From NCBI GenBank assembly GCA_012656075.1, contig JAAKBF010000221.1, positions 1,054,001-1,118,000 on the forward strand: 64,000 nucleotides of DNA, written 5' to 3'. The position numbers and the translations under genes were made by a program. Of this stretch, positions 1-10,016 are shown in pieces; position 1 is the first letter of the stretch, and each line of letters opens with the position of its first letter. Under the pieces are notes generated by a model. That model saw only the letters and a program-made list of their open reading frames with translations. It did no database searches and had not been told where the DNA came from. The DNA is from Phytophthora hibernalis (lineage: Eukaryota; Oomycota; Peronosporomycetes; Peronosporales; Peronosporaceae).

Positions 1-231
1 TGTCGAAAGTTGGAAGAAGTGCAGATCACCTCGGCTGTGAACGTTCTCGATGCAAAAGAGCAGCACGAACGAGAGGAAGTGGAACAACAGCAAAACGAAA
101 TGAGCTGCGACGCACTGCGATATATGACTCCTGAGCGGCGTGCGAAATATGCCAAGACACTTGTTGCTGCCAAACCAGGGTCGTCGAACAACCTACCACC
201 GATAGTTACAAGAAGTGAGCACGAAGACTAG
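1..231 (+). CDS. C-terminal end of a gene entering from the left
   Basis: The reading frame is open from the first base and ends with TAG at 229-231, giving about 76 residues of a protein whose start lies outside the window. The visible part is rich in Glu, Gln and Lys (stretch EREEVEQQQNE) and should be helical, probably coiled coil. It then has a basic segment (TPERRAKYAK) and a short disordered tail ending SEHED. No catalytic motif or family signature is visible and I do not recognise it. It lies on the same strand as the coiled-coil gene 113 bases downstream, but nothing shows that they are related. Confidence 0.55.
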   Translation, partial: CRKLEEVQITSAVNVLDAKEQHEREEVEQQQNEMSCDALRYMTPERRAKYAKTLVAAKPGSSNNLPPIVTRSEHED

Positions 232-343
232 AATGTAAATTGCAAACTACGTAGTATTACGGATAACCTAGAAAGCCGAAACGGACGTCAGCTATTGATG
301 GTAAAGTGTGTCGAGTCGGATTTCGTTCGACGCAAGCGACAAG

Positions 344-1539
344 ATGGAGCGCATTGAACTTGACGAAGAGAAGCAGAGGAATGACACAAGTGGTCCCTTG
401 ACTTCTCACATTGATCCGTCCATTCGTGCGTTCACTGGTACATGTAGTTGGTTGTTCCATCTCACACACTCAACGTTGCTAGATGACAGAACGGAGGAAG
501 GTGAATTGGCGTTGCTTCGTGCAGAGAACGCTTTGCTCAAAAAGAAAGTGAAGGCGTTGGAAAAGGGTGGTCGTGGGGACAAGTCTGGACTGTAGGTGCA
601 CTCGTGTTTGCAGGTTATTGACCGAAAGTAATCATTTGTACGTGGTATAGGAAATTGGTTTTTGACGAGAAAGAGATCCAACAGATCGACATTCTGCTGA
701 AGAAAGCGGAAGTAAGAACTATACTGGGGAGTGCAAGACGAACTCATTGATTTGACTTTACTTTGAAACAGGATGCCAAGAGGGAGGCGATGAACTATGC
801 AGCGAATACGTCGAGAGAGAAGGTAATAAATTATTGATTATTACTAATAATCACCAACTGCTGGAGTTCTGCAAACAACTAACGAGGGTGAAATGTATTC
901 TCTGGGGACAGCTTGGCGAGGATGTTCGCGTGCTGCAATCGATTTTGCACAAAGTAAGAGCAATCAACGATTGAGGACTTCAATTTTGCACTAACTCTTT
1001 TGTGCAAATCCAGGCGAAAGCTGAACGTCATGCGTTCAAGAAGAAAGTCAAGGAGAGCGAAGAAAAACTTCGCGTCGAGCGAGCGAAAATGGCGCAGGTG
1101 GTTTCGCACATCACTTTTGTGTTGTTGACAAAATATTGACTCAAACCATTAGGAAGAGGTTCGTTTTCAAGTCGACCGAGAAATCTTCGCGAAGATCATC
1201 AAGGTACGCCAGACCTGGTATTTGCACTCAGTGCAACAGTTGCTAACAATGTCGCAGGACGACCGAGACGCATACAACCAGGAAGTGGACATCCTGGTCC
1301 AGAAAATGGCAGCCATTCAGCGCGAAAAGTTCGATTTGTTTGTGTGGGCGAAAGAGCAGCAGGAGAAACATTTGCACGAGATTCGCAAACTCACGCGAGC
1401 TCTTGGCAGAACGAAACGCGTTGTAGACGATCAGGTGCGCTAAACCTCAACGTGCAACAACCGAAACGAGTTTCGGTACTAACCTTGCAAATTGCAGGCC
1501 GAAAAAGCGTGCAAGTGCTCAGCAGTATACGCCAAGTGA
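344..1539 (+). CDS. coiled-coil protein, 9 exons, about 233 aa
   Basis: Exons read as 344-437, 483-582, 651-711, 772-822, 912-953, 1014-1097, 1153-1203, 1258-1434 and 1498-1539. Every intron has GT..AG ends, and the exon lengths sum to 702 nt with the frame kept throughout, which is strong support. The first intron (45 nt, a multiple of three) may be retained. The protein is almost wholly heptad-like and charged: LLRAENALLKKKVKALEK near the start, then ESEEKLRVERAKMAQEEV and KEQQEKHLHEIRKLTRAL. The end is a short Cys-containing tail (AEKACKCSAVYAK). There are no catalytic motifs. Intron-rich coiled-coil genes in oomycetes are often cytoskeletal or flagellar, but that is inference. The gene converges on the small minus-strand gene that follows. 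Confidence 0.75.
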
Positions 1540-1648
1540 ACGCCAGCGTGTTTCGCACGACTAGCGCCTAAAAGTTGCGCAACAGAAACAACGCAAATTT
1601 GCAGTATCTTTTGCATTTTGCACTGATCCCACTAAAGCAGTGAGGTTC

Positions 1649-2236
1649 TTATTCCAAGGGACTGTAGATGATTCTCTGGAGACTTTCGCGTTGCTCCGAC
1701 ACTTGAATGACCATTTTCAGGTCCAGGATTTCGCCCTCGTCGTCCTTGAAGGCGGCGATTAGCAGACCGCAATTGGTCAACTGACTGGGCTCGATGCCCG
1801 AAACGTTGACTTGCGGGGTCTAATTTGCACAACAACATTAGTGCAACTTTCGCGAAGCTTTTGCGCAAAACGCACCGAAAACTGAAAGTGGTTGTCGCCC
1901 CTCGCGTAGTCGGCTGCCGCCACTTGTCCCAGTTGTATACACACAAAATCAATTTACGGTTAAGGAGAAACGCGAGGTGTATACGAATGCTGTAGTATAC
2001 ATATATACACAAATGTTGGAGAGGATATTGATAATGTGCCGCTTGGTGACGGAGTCCACCAGGTACTCGACGTCCCAGACGCCGTTGGTGATGGGCGCGT
2101 CCAAATGGAAATCTACTTCCAGATTCAATTCGTCTGTGAGCGCCGCTGGGTTAGGCGAAATGTCCACAGCCGTCACGTCCACCGTCGGCCTCGAGTGCAA
2201 CTTGTCTTCGGTCTCTTGCTGCTTGCTCTCGCTCAT
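1649..2236 (-). CDS. small conserved protein, 3 exons, about 147 aa
   Basis: Minus-strand exons are 2236-2011, 1922-1876 and 1819-1649. The introns (88 and 56 nt) have GT..AG ends and compatible phases, and the total is 444 nt ending in TAA. The protein begins MSESKQQETEDK, followed by alternating beta-like segments: TVDVTAVDISPNPAALTDEL, NLEVDFHLDAPI, VWDVEYLVDSVTKRHII, NHFQFSTPQVNVSGIEPS and LLIAAFKDDEGEILDLKMVI, ending IYSPLE. This arrangement suggests a single immunoglobulin-like beta-sandwich domain, loosely recalling the ASF1 fold. I cannot name the family with confidence. Exon 2 is a 47-nt micro-exon whose acceptor is the least certain boundary. The 3' end faces that of the coiled-coil gene about 110 bases away. 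Confidence 0.7.
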
Positions 2237-3369
2237 GGCTCTTCGATTGGTGGCGTGGATATTGGTGGTGATGCAGAGAAAGACGAATGTTGAAAAACGT
2301 TATTCTCACAGCGTAAATTACCGTAAATTACCGTCAGTAATTTACACTGTCATAGAAGCATCGGGTTGCTGTCCTGGCTACAGTGCTTATCATTTTGACT
2401 GCACACGAAGAGCAAAAAGCTTGTGGACAACTCGTAGCGCTTCATACTGAATTACATGTACTGTAGAATCAATTTCATTGATATACAAACCAGCGAGAGG
2501 TTGATGTCTGGCAAACTGTGCAGATCGACGCAATTACAGCTATGTACCAACATCAATACTACAGTATTAATAGTGTTAATGGCTCGCTCAAGCGCCTTGA
2601 TCCAGTCCGAGGCTCACTTTTCCATGGCAGGATCCGCACGAATCTCCATTCGCACGCGCCTCTCTACACTGCAAAGTCGCAGTGGCGCCCGTCCACTGTA
2701 AATTACCTTGCATGAACTTGACACGGTGCCGACATCAGAGAAAAATGGCGTTACCAATGTCCAGAGCCTGGTTTGTGCGCTAAGTGGACCGACACAAGAA
2801 GAATATGGTAGACATCTCGCAGTCGAAGTCAAACCGCGACTCTCCGGCTCCGAGAGAAGACTCGTCGCCCACCCGCAAGTGACCGTCGGAAACGCTTCCC
2901 GACCATCTTTTGCTGGTGGTCCTGCGTTTCATGCTGCATTTATTCCTTGACCCTGTGTTTCTCCTGAAGGCCTTCCGACCACATCAGACCCTTTGGACCA
3001 AATGCGTCGATCCATTTTAGTAAGGACACGAGTTGAACTTCCATCTGCGAAGCGACTGCAGAGTAAAGATGCCTTCGTCGATCCACAGCGAGCTGAAGGG
3101 CTATCCGGTCTACAGACAAAAGACATTGCCAGCATAACCAAATGAACAATGCTGCACCAAACTGAAATGGGTTCAGAAACTCTCGTACGCGTCCCACTGT
3201 ATACAGTCTGTATTTTTCGATGCACTTGGGTCCAGTATTGGGTCCAGTATACTCGTAAATTACCACCTGGCTGAGAAAAGTTCTTGAACCGCCGCTCGCC
3301 ACCGACTTCAGTTGGCAAGTTGCTGTCTGGCACGTGTAGTCAATTTGCTCTCATACTAAAGCTTCCGTC
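2237..3369. other. intergenic, possible unresolved exon fragments
   Basis: No convincing gene. A plus-strand stretch at 2805-2879 reads MVDISQSKSNRDSPAPRED before a stop. Another at 3069-3134 reads MPSSIHSELKGYPVYRQ. They look protein-like in composition and could be 5' exons of the PH/phosphatase gene downstream, but I could not join them with supported splice sites. Confidence 0.3.
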
Positions 3370-4725
3370 ATGCCTGTTCCTGTGGCTCCCTACGCTGTCC
3401 CCAGCACCCACCCACCCACCAAGACCAAAAGTCCCAAGTCTGTGCACTTCGCCACCACCCAAGAACTCGAGTCATGTCGTCCCCAATTGGCCTCCCACTA
3501 CCCCACGCCACCCATGGCCAGACCTGTACCACAAAACGGGTCCACCACCCGCCGCTATACTATCGACGAAGTGGAATTATTCTTCAGTGAAGACCGACCT
3601 GAATGTCCCGTGGGTGTTCGGGACTTGGCCGTCCAAAAGCTGCGACCCGGGCCAATTTTGTGCTCAGCGGGTTTGTCGAAACCCGTCGCGTGAAAATGGG
3701 TCTCACAACCTGGACCAAATTTTGGGCCGAATTGTATCATGGCATTTTGGTCCTGCGCAAATTCAAAGACACAATTCAGAAAAAAGGTCACTACTGCCGG
3801 TGGCTTCAAGCAGATTACACTTCCTTGACTTTAAGGACAAGGTCCTGCAAGTGGACTATTTGTATCAAGGCAAAAATGAGACGGAAGTTCTCCGGTTCCA
3901 GACTAAACAAGATATGTTCCTATGGTGGTGGTCTATTCAAGTGGCTGCCCGAGTGCCAATTGAGGAGCAATTACTTCACAAATGTATGGGTCGAGCCACT
4001 TTGTCCCTTTCCAGATCAAAGAGGGCACGTACCAAGTGGACAATGTGCTTTTTCCAAAGTATACCCAACCCAATCTGCACCCTCTTAAACTGAAGGACAA
4101 ACTCGGACCTCGAGGTGTGACGCACCTCATTTTCATTCGTCATGGAGAGACTGAGAACATCAACTTTCGAGTGTGTGATCGGGACAAGAGACTCACGAAA
4201 CGCGGAGAAGAACAGGCGAAAGTCACTGCCAAGTGTCTGAGTAATATGTTGAAGGGCAGAGCTAATGGTAGACCAAGTGTTAGTCTCGTCTATGGAGGAC
4301 TGCGACGAACGGTGGAGACGGCGGCAGTGTTCGCGAAAGCCTTGCCGTGGGTCGCCAACAAGTTCGAGTGTTGCTTTTTGGAGGACGGTGCGCCCAAAAA
4401 TGTGGATCTTTTCCATCGCTATGACTACCGCGAGTCGATGCACAAAATGGCGTTCCAGAACATTTGCAGATGGGATGGAGATGACAAGTTGATGCGTGGA
4501 CCGAAGGGAGAACTCGAGAATTTCAAGGTCATCATCGCGCACACGAGCTTCATCCAGTACTGCATGGCGGCCTGCTACGACGTCCCCAAGGAAATTATTC
4601 AGCTGGGCGCACCGATCAGCCACTGCAGCATCACGCGGATCGATCTGAGGCCAAACGACGAGATGACGGGCAAGTTCTCCAACCGAGTGGCCCACCTGCC
4701 TCTCACCCACCAAACCAGTGAGTGA
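3370..4725 (+). CDS. PH domain plus histidine phosphatase (PGAM-like) protein, with a frameshift
   Basis: A Pro/Ser-rich leader (about 80 aa from 3370) is followed by a pleckstrin-homology domain running from SGFVETRRVKMG (about 3667) through LHFLDFKDKVLQVDYLYQ to MFLWWWSIQVA. This would tether the protein to phosphoinositides or membranes. After an intron at 3953-4014 (62 nt, phase 0) comes a phosphoglycerate-mutase-superfamily domain with the phosphohistidine motif LIFIRHGETEN. A second conserved region is SLVYGGLRRTVETA, and VIIAHTSFIQ supplies the second active-site His. The family dephosphorylates proteins or small phospho-compounds; the substrate here is unknown. A further intron lies near 3587-3667, junction unresolved. 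In the PH domain the frame breaks at a run of six A (3780-3785). One more A restores the domain, so either a homopolymer error or a real lesion is present. Confidence 0.75.
3780..3785 (+). other. frameshift at A-run inside the PH domain
   Basis: The first half of the PH domain (ending VLRKFKDTIQKK) and the second half (LHFLDFKDK onward) are in frames offset by one base across an AAAAAA run. No splice-site pair in between restores the frame. Confidence 0.6.
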
Positions 4726-5360
4726 GTAAAACAGTGAGATACGAAGTACTATAAGTGACGTACAGTTAACAAGGAACTATTTACTGGGTACGGGAATAAA
4801 CTGTTTATTTGAGAGAGATGCACGTACTCGAGCTGTGAAATTGATGGCAGAACTCAAACAATCACAAAGTGTTGCAATCTCCAAAATCTAACAGACGAAG
4901 ATTGCAACCTATTGTCCTCACTATCATCCCATTGTTCCTGCGGACTTCGTTGTTTTTCGCTTACCGGTACATGGAGATCACCAGTGTCACGAGATTTTCT
5001 GCTTCAGCGCAGTACTTCGAAGTAAAAAACTACCCGCTTTGATGGTAGAAAATTAGGGCAACAACCGACATCCGAGGTATTCATTGATGTGCCAGTGAGC
5101 TTTCTGCTACTGGTAATAGTGTAAGGTTGAGCTTGAGGCGCGATTCGGAAATCATTTCTTTAAAAATGCTCTTCGCTTTGCAGAAAAGATCTGGGCATAG
5201 GCAACATCGAAAGTATAGAACGCAAATATGTATTGAGGAGTATTATAAAGGATACACGATTGGTACGCAGTGTTTTCTCTCTGGAGCAAGCACTAGCTGT
5301 GGTGTCCGTTTCGGAGTGCTACATCCAGCGTGGACCGGAATGTGAGGTTTTCTTGTTACC
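4726..5360. other. intergenic spacer
   Basis: This is the spacer between two genes whose 3' ends face each other. No gene, RNA or repeat was recognised. Confidence 0.6.
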
Positions 5361-7769
5361 TTAAACGGTGCAGAGCTGCTTGCCAACATCGTTGGGGCAA
5401 CTGCTAGCGGAGTAGGAGCCCGGTGAGGTGATGTTCATATTGCTCGCCGAGCTCAGGATGGCCAGATAGTGTCCGCGCCTCGACAATTTGCCGCACGACT
5501 CTGGGGTAAGTGTGCTGACCGAAGTTGCGCTGGATCGAGCGATAGCATCCTCAAGCGTCAATGGGTAGCGACCTACAACGAGGGTGTAATCTCCTGCTGG
5601 TAGAGCAATCGACATGTACGGATCGCGGAAGCTGATGGACCGGTAGTGCACGCGCTTCACGAAATTGTCATCGTCGTCACCGGAGGTCACGAGGTCAGCA
5701 GCAGACAAACCCGAAGGGTTGGTGCGAAAGAGGTAGGCCACAGGGTCCACGTAGGCGCTTTCACAGTTGCCGTTGACATCCAGGAAGTTCGTGCCGTCAG
5801 CACTTCCGTAGGATGCCACCTCCACAGTGATGCGGTTGAACGCAGGAACTGTAAACGGAATGTAGTCCACCGACACGGCACTTTGGCTACGAACGAGGGT
5901 TCCCTCCACTCCTGTAGCATACGCCAGAGCTGCTTCGCGGTGGTATGAGCACTGCGAAAACGGTGCGTTCGGATTAACGACATTGCACTGAGAACCAATG
6001 TAGCTGCCTGGAGAGGTGGCCTTCACGGTTGCGCTAGTTGAGATTGTGAGACGGTAGCTGCCGTAGTTGGAAGTTCGTCGGTTGCACATTCGGACAGCGG
6101 AGGACAACGGCATTCGCTTGTTCACGGCTTGTGTTGGGGTGAGTCCCGATGCACTCACCGCCAATCGGTAGTTGCCCGCCGTAAGCCTGTTGATAAAATA
6201 CGAATCGAGAGAGCTGACTGATCCATCGGCAGTGCCGTAGTCCATGGTGGACGGGGCGTTGTCATTCGTCGCAAGAGCGGTCATATCCCCAGTGCTCTCG
6301 ATTCTGAACAAGACGATGCTGGTATCGAGGTAGCCAGCGTTGCAGTCACCGTTGAGATCCACATAGCTGGTTGTGCCTCCGCTCGTCTTCTCTTCGACCG
6401 ATAGAATGTCGAGCTCAACGACTGCATCTGACGATAGCTTGAAATCAACGTAGTCAACGGATGTAAATGTAGCTGTCGAGGTGATGGTGCCGTCCACCGT
6501 CGTCTTGGTAGTCGGTGCGGTAGTTGTGGTCGGAGGTGCTGTGGTCGAGGCTGCGTACACAGCGTTATTCGGGAGAATGCTGCGTGACCTCATATCGTTG
6601 ACGAGCTTGTAGCTGTTGATGGCCGTGTTGGGGCAACCACCGCAGTGGTGAAGCGCTACCACCGCGTTGTCAGACCAAGCAAGAACCGGTGAACCGGAGG
6701 ACCCACCCTGTGTATCGAGCATGTATGCAACCTGCTCCCTGGCACAACCGTTCGTGTTGAGCGACGTCACTTTGCCCCATCCGCTGTCGGTCTTCATGGC
6801 GATGTGCTTGCCCCACCCTGCAGGGTGCTGAGGAATGTAGATCCTTTCCGACATAATAGCTCCAGTAGAACGGAGCTGTAGGAACCCGTACTCTCCTGAC
6901 AGGTTAACTGGCAGCTTCACTAACGCGTAGTCTAGTGTTGGGTCGGCATAAACGAGCGTTGCAGACCGAGCTCGAACCTTGCCACCACACGCCATTCCCT
7001 TGTCACAGTTGGTACTGCAGGTTGTTCCTTGGGCATTGAACTCGAATTCCGTGTTGCTGGCGTGGGCCTGCACCGAAATGCAGTGGTGGTTCGTAATGAG
7101 GTGACCTTCATCGCCTACTAGCCACCCCGTACAGAAGAATGACCCGGTCGACTTGTGAATCAGTAGACGAGCTACTGCCCCTGCTGCCTTGTAGGCATCA
7201 ACGTAGGACGCGTAGCATACGGCTTGCTGACTTTCGTCGGCACCGCACACTTCCTCCTGACCTGACTTGTCGTTGTTGGCAGGTTGAGCCAGAAATCGAT
7301 AGCTGTCAACGGTGAACCCCATGCACAGGAACGTGTTCACAGCTTGAGCACCAACGTTTGGATCGGTGCTCTGGGTGAAGAGTTCCACCACAATGGACGT
7401 AGTCTGAAGCGCTATCGAGTAGAATTCGCCACTTGCATCGTCGCCGTGGTATTTGAGCACGGTGGTCTCCTGGTCATTTGGATTGGCCGCGCGTAGTTGC
7501 ACGTAGTCGTTCTGAGGAAGATTGAAGTTGGTGAAGTGCACGGAGACAAACTGTGCCAACGAATTTGTGATCGTGAACGCGAACTGTGGCTGGGTACTTG
7601 AGTCAGTGGTGGACGTCGGATACTCGATTGTCGCGCCACATCCAACGCCGAAACTAAGGTCTTGTTCACCGGCGGGGATGCTGTTGTTGGTTCCTCCTAG
7701 CTGCGCGTTTGCGATGGTTGCCCAGGTTGCGACGGCAAAAGCCGCAACTCGGTGGAACAGGCGAGCCAT
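5361..7769 (-). CDS. secreted S1-family serine protease (lysyl-endopeptidase-like) with duplicated C-terminal domains
   Basis: An 802-residue intronless gene. Residues 1-22 form a signal peptide ending ANAQ. Residues 35-170 are a beta-rich domain (SFGVGCGATIEYP onward). Residues 195-400 are a chymotrypsin-fold protease with His229 (LITNHHC), Asp280 (TLDYALVKL) and Ser358 (GGSSGSPV). The segment PQHPAGWGKHIAMK and the Cys pairs resemble bacterial lysyl endopeptidase (Achromobacter protease I) more than trypsin. A Thr/Pro linker (about 409-424) leads to two copies of a ~170-residue beta-sandwich module. Each has VDYxxF, an Asp-rich loop (VDLNGDCNAGY and LDVNGNCESAY) and AGNYRL or AGDYTL, recalling pre-peptidase C-terminal (PPC) domains. 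It probably acts outside the cell. The two neighbouring paralogues lack this extension. Confidence 0.88.
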   Translation of the reverse strand: MARLFHRVAAFAVATWATIANAQLGGTNNSIPAGEQDLSFGVGCGATIEYPTSTTDSSTQPQFAFTITNSLAQFVSVHFTNFNLPQNDYVQLRAANPNDQETTVLKYHGDDASGEFYSIALQTTSIVVELFTQSTDPNVGAQAVNTFLCMGFTVDSYRFLAQPANNDKSGQEEVCGADESQQAVCYASYVDAYKAAGAVARLLIHKSTGSFFCTGWLVGDEGHLITNHHCISVQAHASNTEFEFNAQGTTCSTNCDKGMACGGKVRARSATLVYADPTLDYALVKLPVNLSGEYGFLQLRSTGAIMSERIYIPQHPAGWGKHIAMKTDSGWGKVTSLNTNGCAREQVAYMLDTQGGSSGSPVLAWSDNAVVALHHCGGCPNTAINSYKLVNDMRSRSILPNNAVYAASTTAPPTTTTAPTTKTTVDGTITSTATFTSVDYVDFKLSSDAVVELDILSVEEKTSGGTTSYVDLNGDCNAGYLDTSIVLFRIESTGDMTALATNDNAPSTMDYGTADGSVSSLDSYFINRLTAGNYRLAVSASGLTPTQAVNKRMPLSSAVRMCNRRTSNYGSYRLTISTSATVKATSPGSYIGSQCNVVNPNAPFSQCSYHREAALAYATGVEGTLVRSQSAVSVDYIPFTVPAFNRITVEVASYGSADGTNFLDVNGNCESAYVDPVAYLFRTNPSGLSAADLVTSGDDDDNFVKRVHYRSISFRDPYMSIALPAGDYTLVVGRYPLTLEDAIARSSATSVSTLTPESCGKLSRRGHYLAILSSASNMNITSPGSYSASSCPNDVGKQLCTV

Positions 7770-7823
7770 GGCGCACGAGCCTCTGTTTGCTGCTGAGACT
7801 GCTTTCTGTTAGTCGGAGACGGT

Positions 7824-7837
7824 AGATTTGAGAATGA
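7824..7837 (-). promoter_or_regulatory. oomycete initiator-like core promoter
   Basis: The minus strand reads TCATTCTCAAATCT, an excellent match to the oomycete Inr/FPR core (TCATTYYNCAWTTT), 55-68 nt upstream of the ATG of the 802-aa protease. Confidence 0.6.
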
Positions 7838-8355
7838 CTACCTTGTGAGGTTCGCAATAAATCGTGCATCTACGGGCAAGGTGCTGTTGGGATTCAAGCC
7901 ATAGCTTCAACTCGAGGGGTTGGAAAACTCCACGAAATTCAACGGATGGGATGTGTCTGTGCGTGTCAACTTGGACTGACAAGCAACAACCAGTCGTTTT
8001 CCGCTTTCAACGGTTGAAATGTGTAATATCGCACGAGCAGTGCTCCTTGGTGGTTTTGGAAGGAGTTACTCTATTCGGATGAACATTCTGACAGCAAACC
8101 AAAATGGGATAGTGGAGGGTTACCAGCATATTGCTGGACGTATTGAGAGGATGCGCGTGTGTAGTTCTCTTCGCGTCAACTTCCACCTACATGTATCACC
8201 GCAATAGCCTTCTTCTTCACCCAAACCGAAACGAATAAAAACAATTTCGAAGAGATCGATCCATGTCTGGTAGGGTCAAATGAATCTACTATTCAAATGA
8301 GGATGTCTATCGGGGTATTTATCTGCAAGCAGTATGACCACAGTGATGCCAAGTA
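7838..8355. other. spacer between protease paralogues
   Basis: This spacer lies upstream of the first protease promoter and downstream of the second protease. No further gene or repeat was recognised. Confidence 0.5.
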
Positions 8356-9576
8356 TCAAACAGCAGCGTTGGTAGGGAGAATGCCACGCCGCACCATATC
8401 ATTTACCAGCTTGTAGCTGTTGATTGCTGTGTTCGGGCACCCGCCGCAATGGTGAAGAGCAACCACCGTGTTGTCGGACCACGAAAGAACGGGTGATCCT
8501 GATGAACCGCCCTGAGTGTCCAAGTAATACGCGACTTGATCCGTTGCACATCCGTCCATGCTCAACGACGTCACAGTTCCCCAGCCACTGTCTGTTTTCA
8601 TCGCAATGCGTTTACCCCACCCGGCAGGGTGTTGCGGCAGGTAGACTCGTTCTGACATGACGGCGCCACTAGAGCGAAGTCGAAGGTAGCCGTACTCATC
8701 GGACAGATCAACGGGCAATTTCAAGAGGGCGTAGTCAAGTGTTTCATCAGCGTAGATCAGTGTAGCAGATTTGGCACGAACCGAGCCACCGCATGCACGT
8801 GCTGTGCCACAATTCACGCTGCAAACGGAGCCTTCTGCGTCGAATTCGAACTCGGTGTTATCTGCGTGGTCTTGCGTTGAGATGCAGTGGTGGTTGGTGA
8901 TGAGGTGTCCTTCGTTGCCAATGAGCCAGCCCGTACAGAAGAAAGCACCTTCGGATTTCTTGATGAGAAGACGGGCAACAGCATTTGAAGCTTGGAATGC
9001 CCCAGTAAAGGACTTGTAGCACGAGGCCTCTCGGCTATTGTCCGAGCCGCAAACATCCTCCTTGGACCCAGCGAGCGATGAACCTTGAGCCAAATACTGG
9101 TAGCTGTCGACTGAAAAGCCAACGCACTGCGATATGTTGACTGCTTGTGGCTGGTCTGCAATCTCTGTGAACAGCTCCACGATCACGGCGTGCGTTGAGA
9201 GAACCGATGTGTAGAAGTCCCCGCTGGACTCGTTACCACGGTATTGCAAAATCTGCTTTTCGCTGGATGTAGGATCGGCTGCTCGCACCTGCACGTAGTC
9301 AGTCTTGGGCAAGTTGAAAAGCTTGAAATGAACGGCCACGAAATCCGCAAGCGGGTTGGTGATCAAGTACGCAAACCGAGGCTGCTCAGTGAACTCATCG
9401 GTGAACGGGTATTCCATGTCACCACCGCATCCTACACCAAAGTTCACGTTTTCAACACCGGCAAATTCACTGCTCGTACTACTGCTGTTGAAATACGCTT
9501 GTGCAGTTACCAATGATGACCAGGTTGCTGTGAACACTGCAGCTGAGGCGAAGATGTGATGAAATAAGCAAGGCAT
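8356..9576 (-). CDS. secreted S1-family serine protease, paralogue 2
   Basis: A 406-residue intronless gene with signal peptide MPCLFHHIFASAAVFTATW.. ending near TAQA. It has the same N-terminal beta domain (NFGVGCGGDMEYP) and the same protease core as its neighbours. The catalytic triad is visible in LITNHHC, TLDYALLKL and GGSSGSPV, all intact. It stops just after the protease domain (RRGILPTNAAV) and has no C-terminal modules, so it looks like the ancestral short form. It lies head-to-tail with the 802-aa and 408-aa copies, which indicates tandem duplication. All three are on the minus strand, each with its own promoter-sized upstream spacer. The substrate is unknown; host or wall proteins are plausible from the secretion signal. 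Confidence 0.88.
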   Translation of the reverse strand: MPCLFHHIFASAAVFTATWSSLVTAQAYFNSSSTSSEFAGVENVNFGVGCGGDMEYPFTDEFTEQPRFAYLITNPLADFVAVHFKLFNLPKTDYVQVRAADPTSSEKQILQYRGNESSGDFYTSVLSTHAVIVELFTEIADQPQAVNISQCVGFSVDSYQYLAQGSSLAGSKEDVCGSDNSREASCYKSFTGAFQASNAVARLLIKKSEGAFFCTGWLIGNEGHLITNHHCISTQDHADNTEFEFDAEGSVCSVNCGTARACGGSVRAKSATLIYADETLDYALLKLPVDLSDEYGYLRLRSSGAVMSERVYLPQHPAGWGKRIAMKTDSGWGTVTSLSMDGCATDQVAYYLDTQGGSSGSPVLSWSDNTVVALHHCGGCPNTAINSYKLVNDMVRRGILPTNAAV

Positions 9577-10016
9577 CGGTTGCTTGGTCCTTGAGTCGAT
9601 ATCGATAATTTATGAATGTGATGCTCATGCAAACCTCATTCTCGTTCCGTTTCAGTACCCAGGTCTTAGTCGTTCCATCCCGTGTTGACCGGTTTAGTTT
9701 GCGATTGTGTTAGTTTTTGGTTCTCGCACTGGGATGGTACTCGTATGGATAGCACGAGTCTCGTACCATTTTGAGGGTGGTCTCAAAATACTATTCACAG
9801 TTAGCATATTTGCAAAGAGTGTTACCGCGCAGAACGGTATTCAAAGCTCAAAAATAATGAATCATGGAAAGCAATGCGTATTGATGAATACTGATGAACG
9901 AGACCTTATAGCTGAAGACAGCACTTTGACCGGCGTGCCGACGCTTGATCACAATGGCTTGATAGAAGAAATACCATGCAGTGACTCCTACTACAAGTGT
10001 AGAAGCAGCAGCTAGT
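9577..10016. other. spacer between protease paralogues
   Basis: AT-richer spacer. It contains an initiator-like CACATTCATAAATT on the minus strand near 9610-9625, a weak match upstream of paralogue 2. No gene was recognised. Confidence 0.4.

Noticed and set aside
3976..4713. 245-codon open frame on the minus strand
   Set aside because: Antisense to the histidine-phosphatase domain; its text has no motif, and the plus-strand RHGE box is unmistakable.
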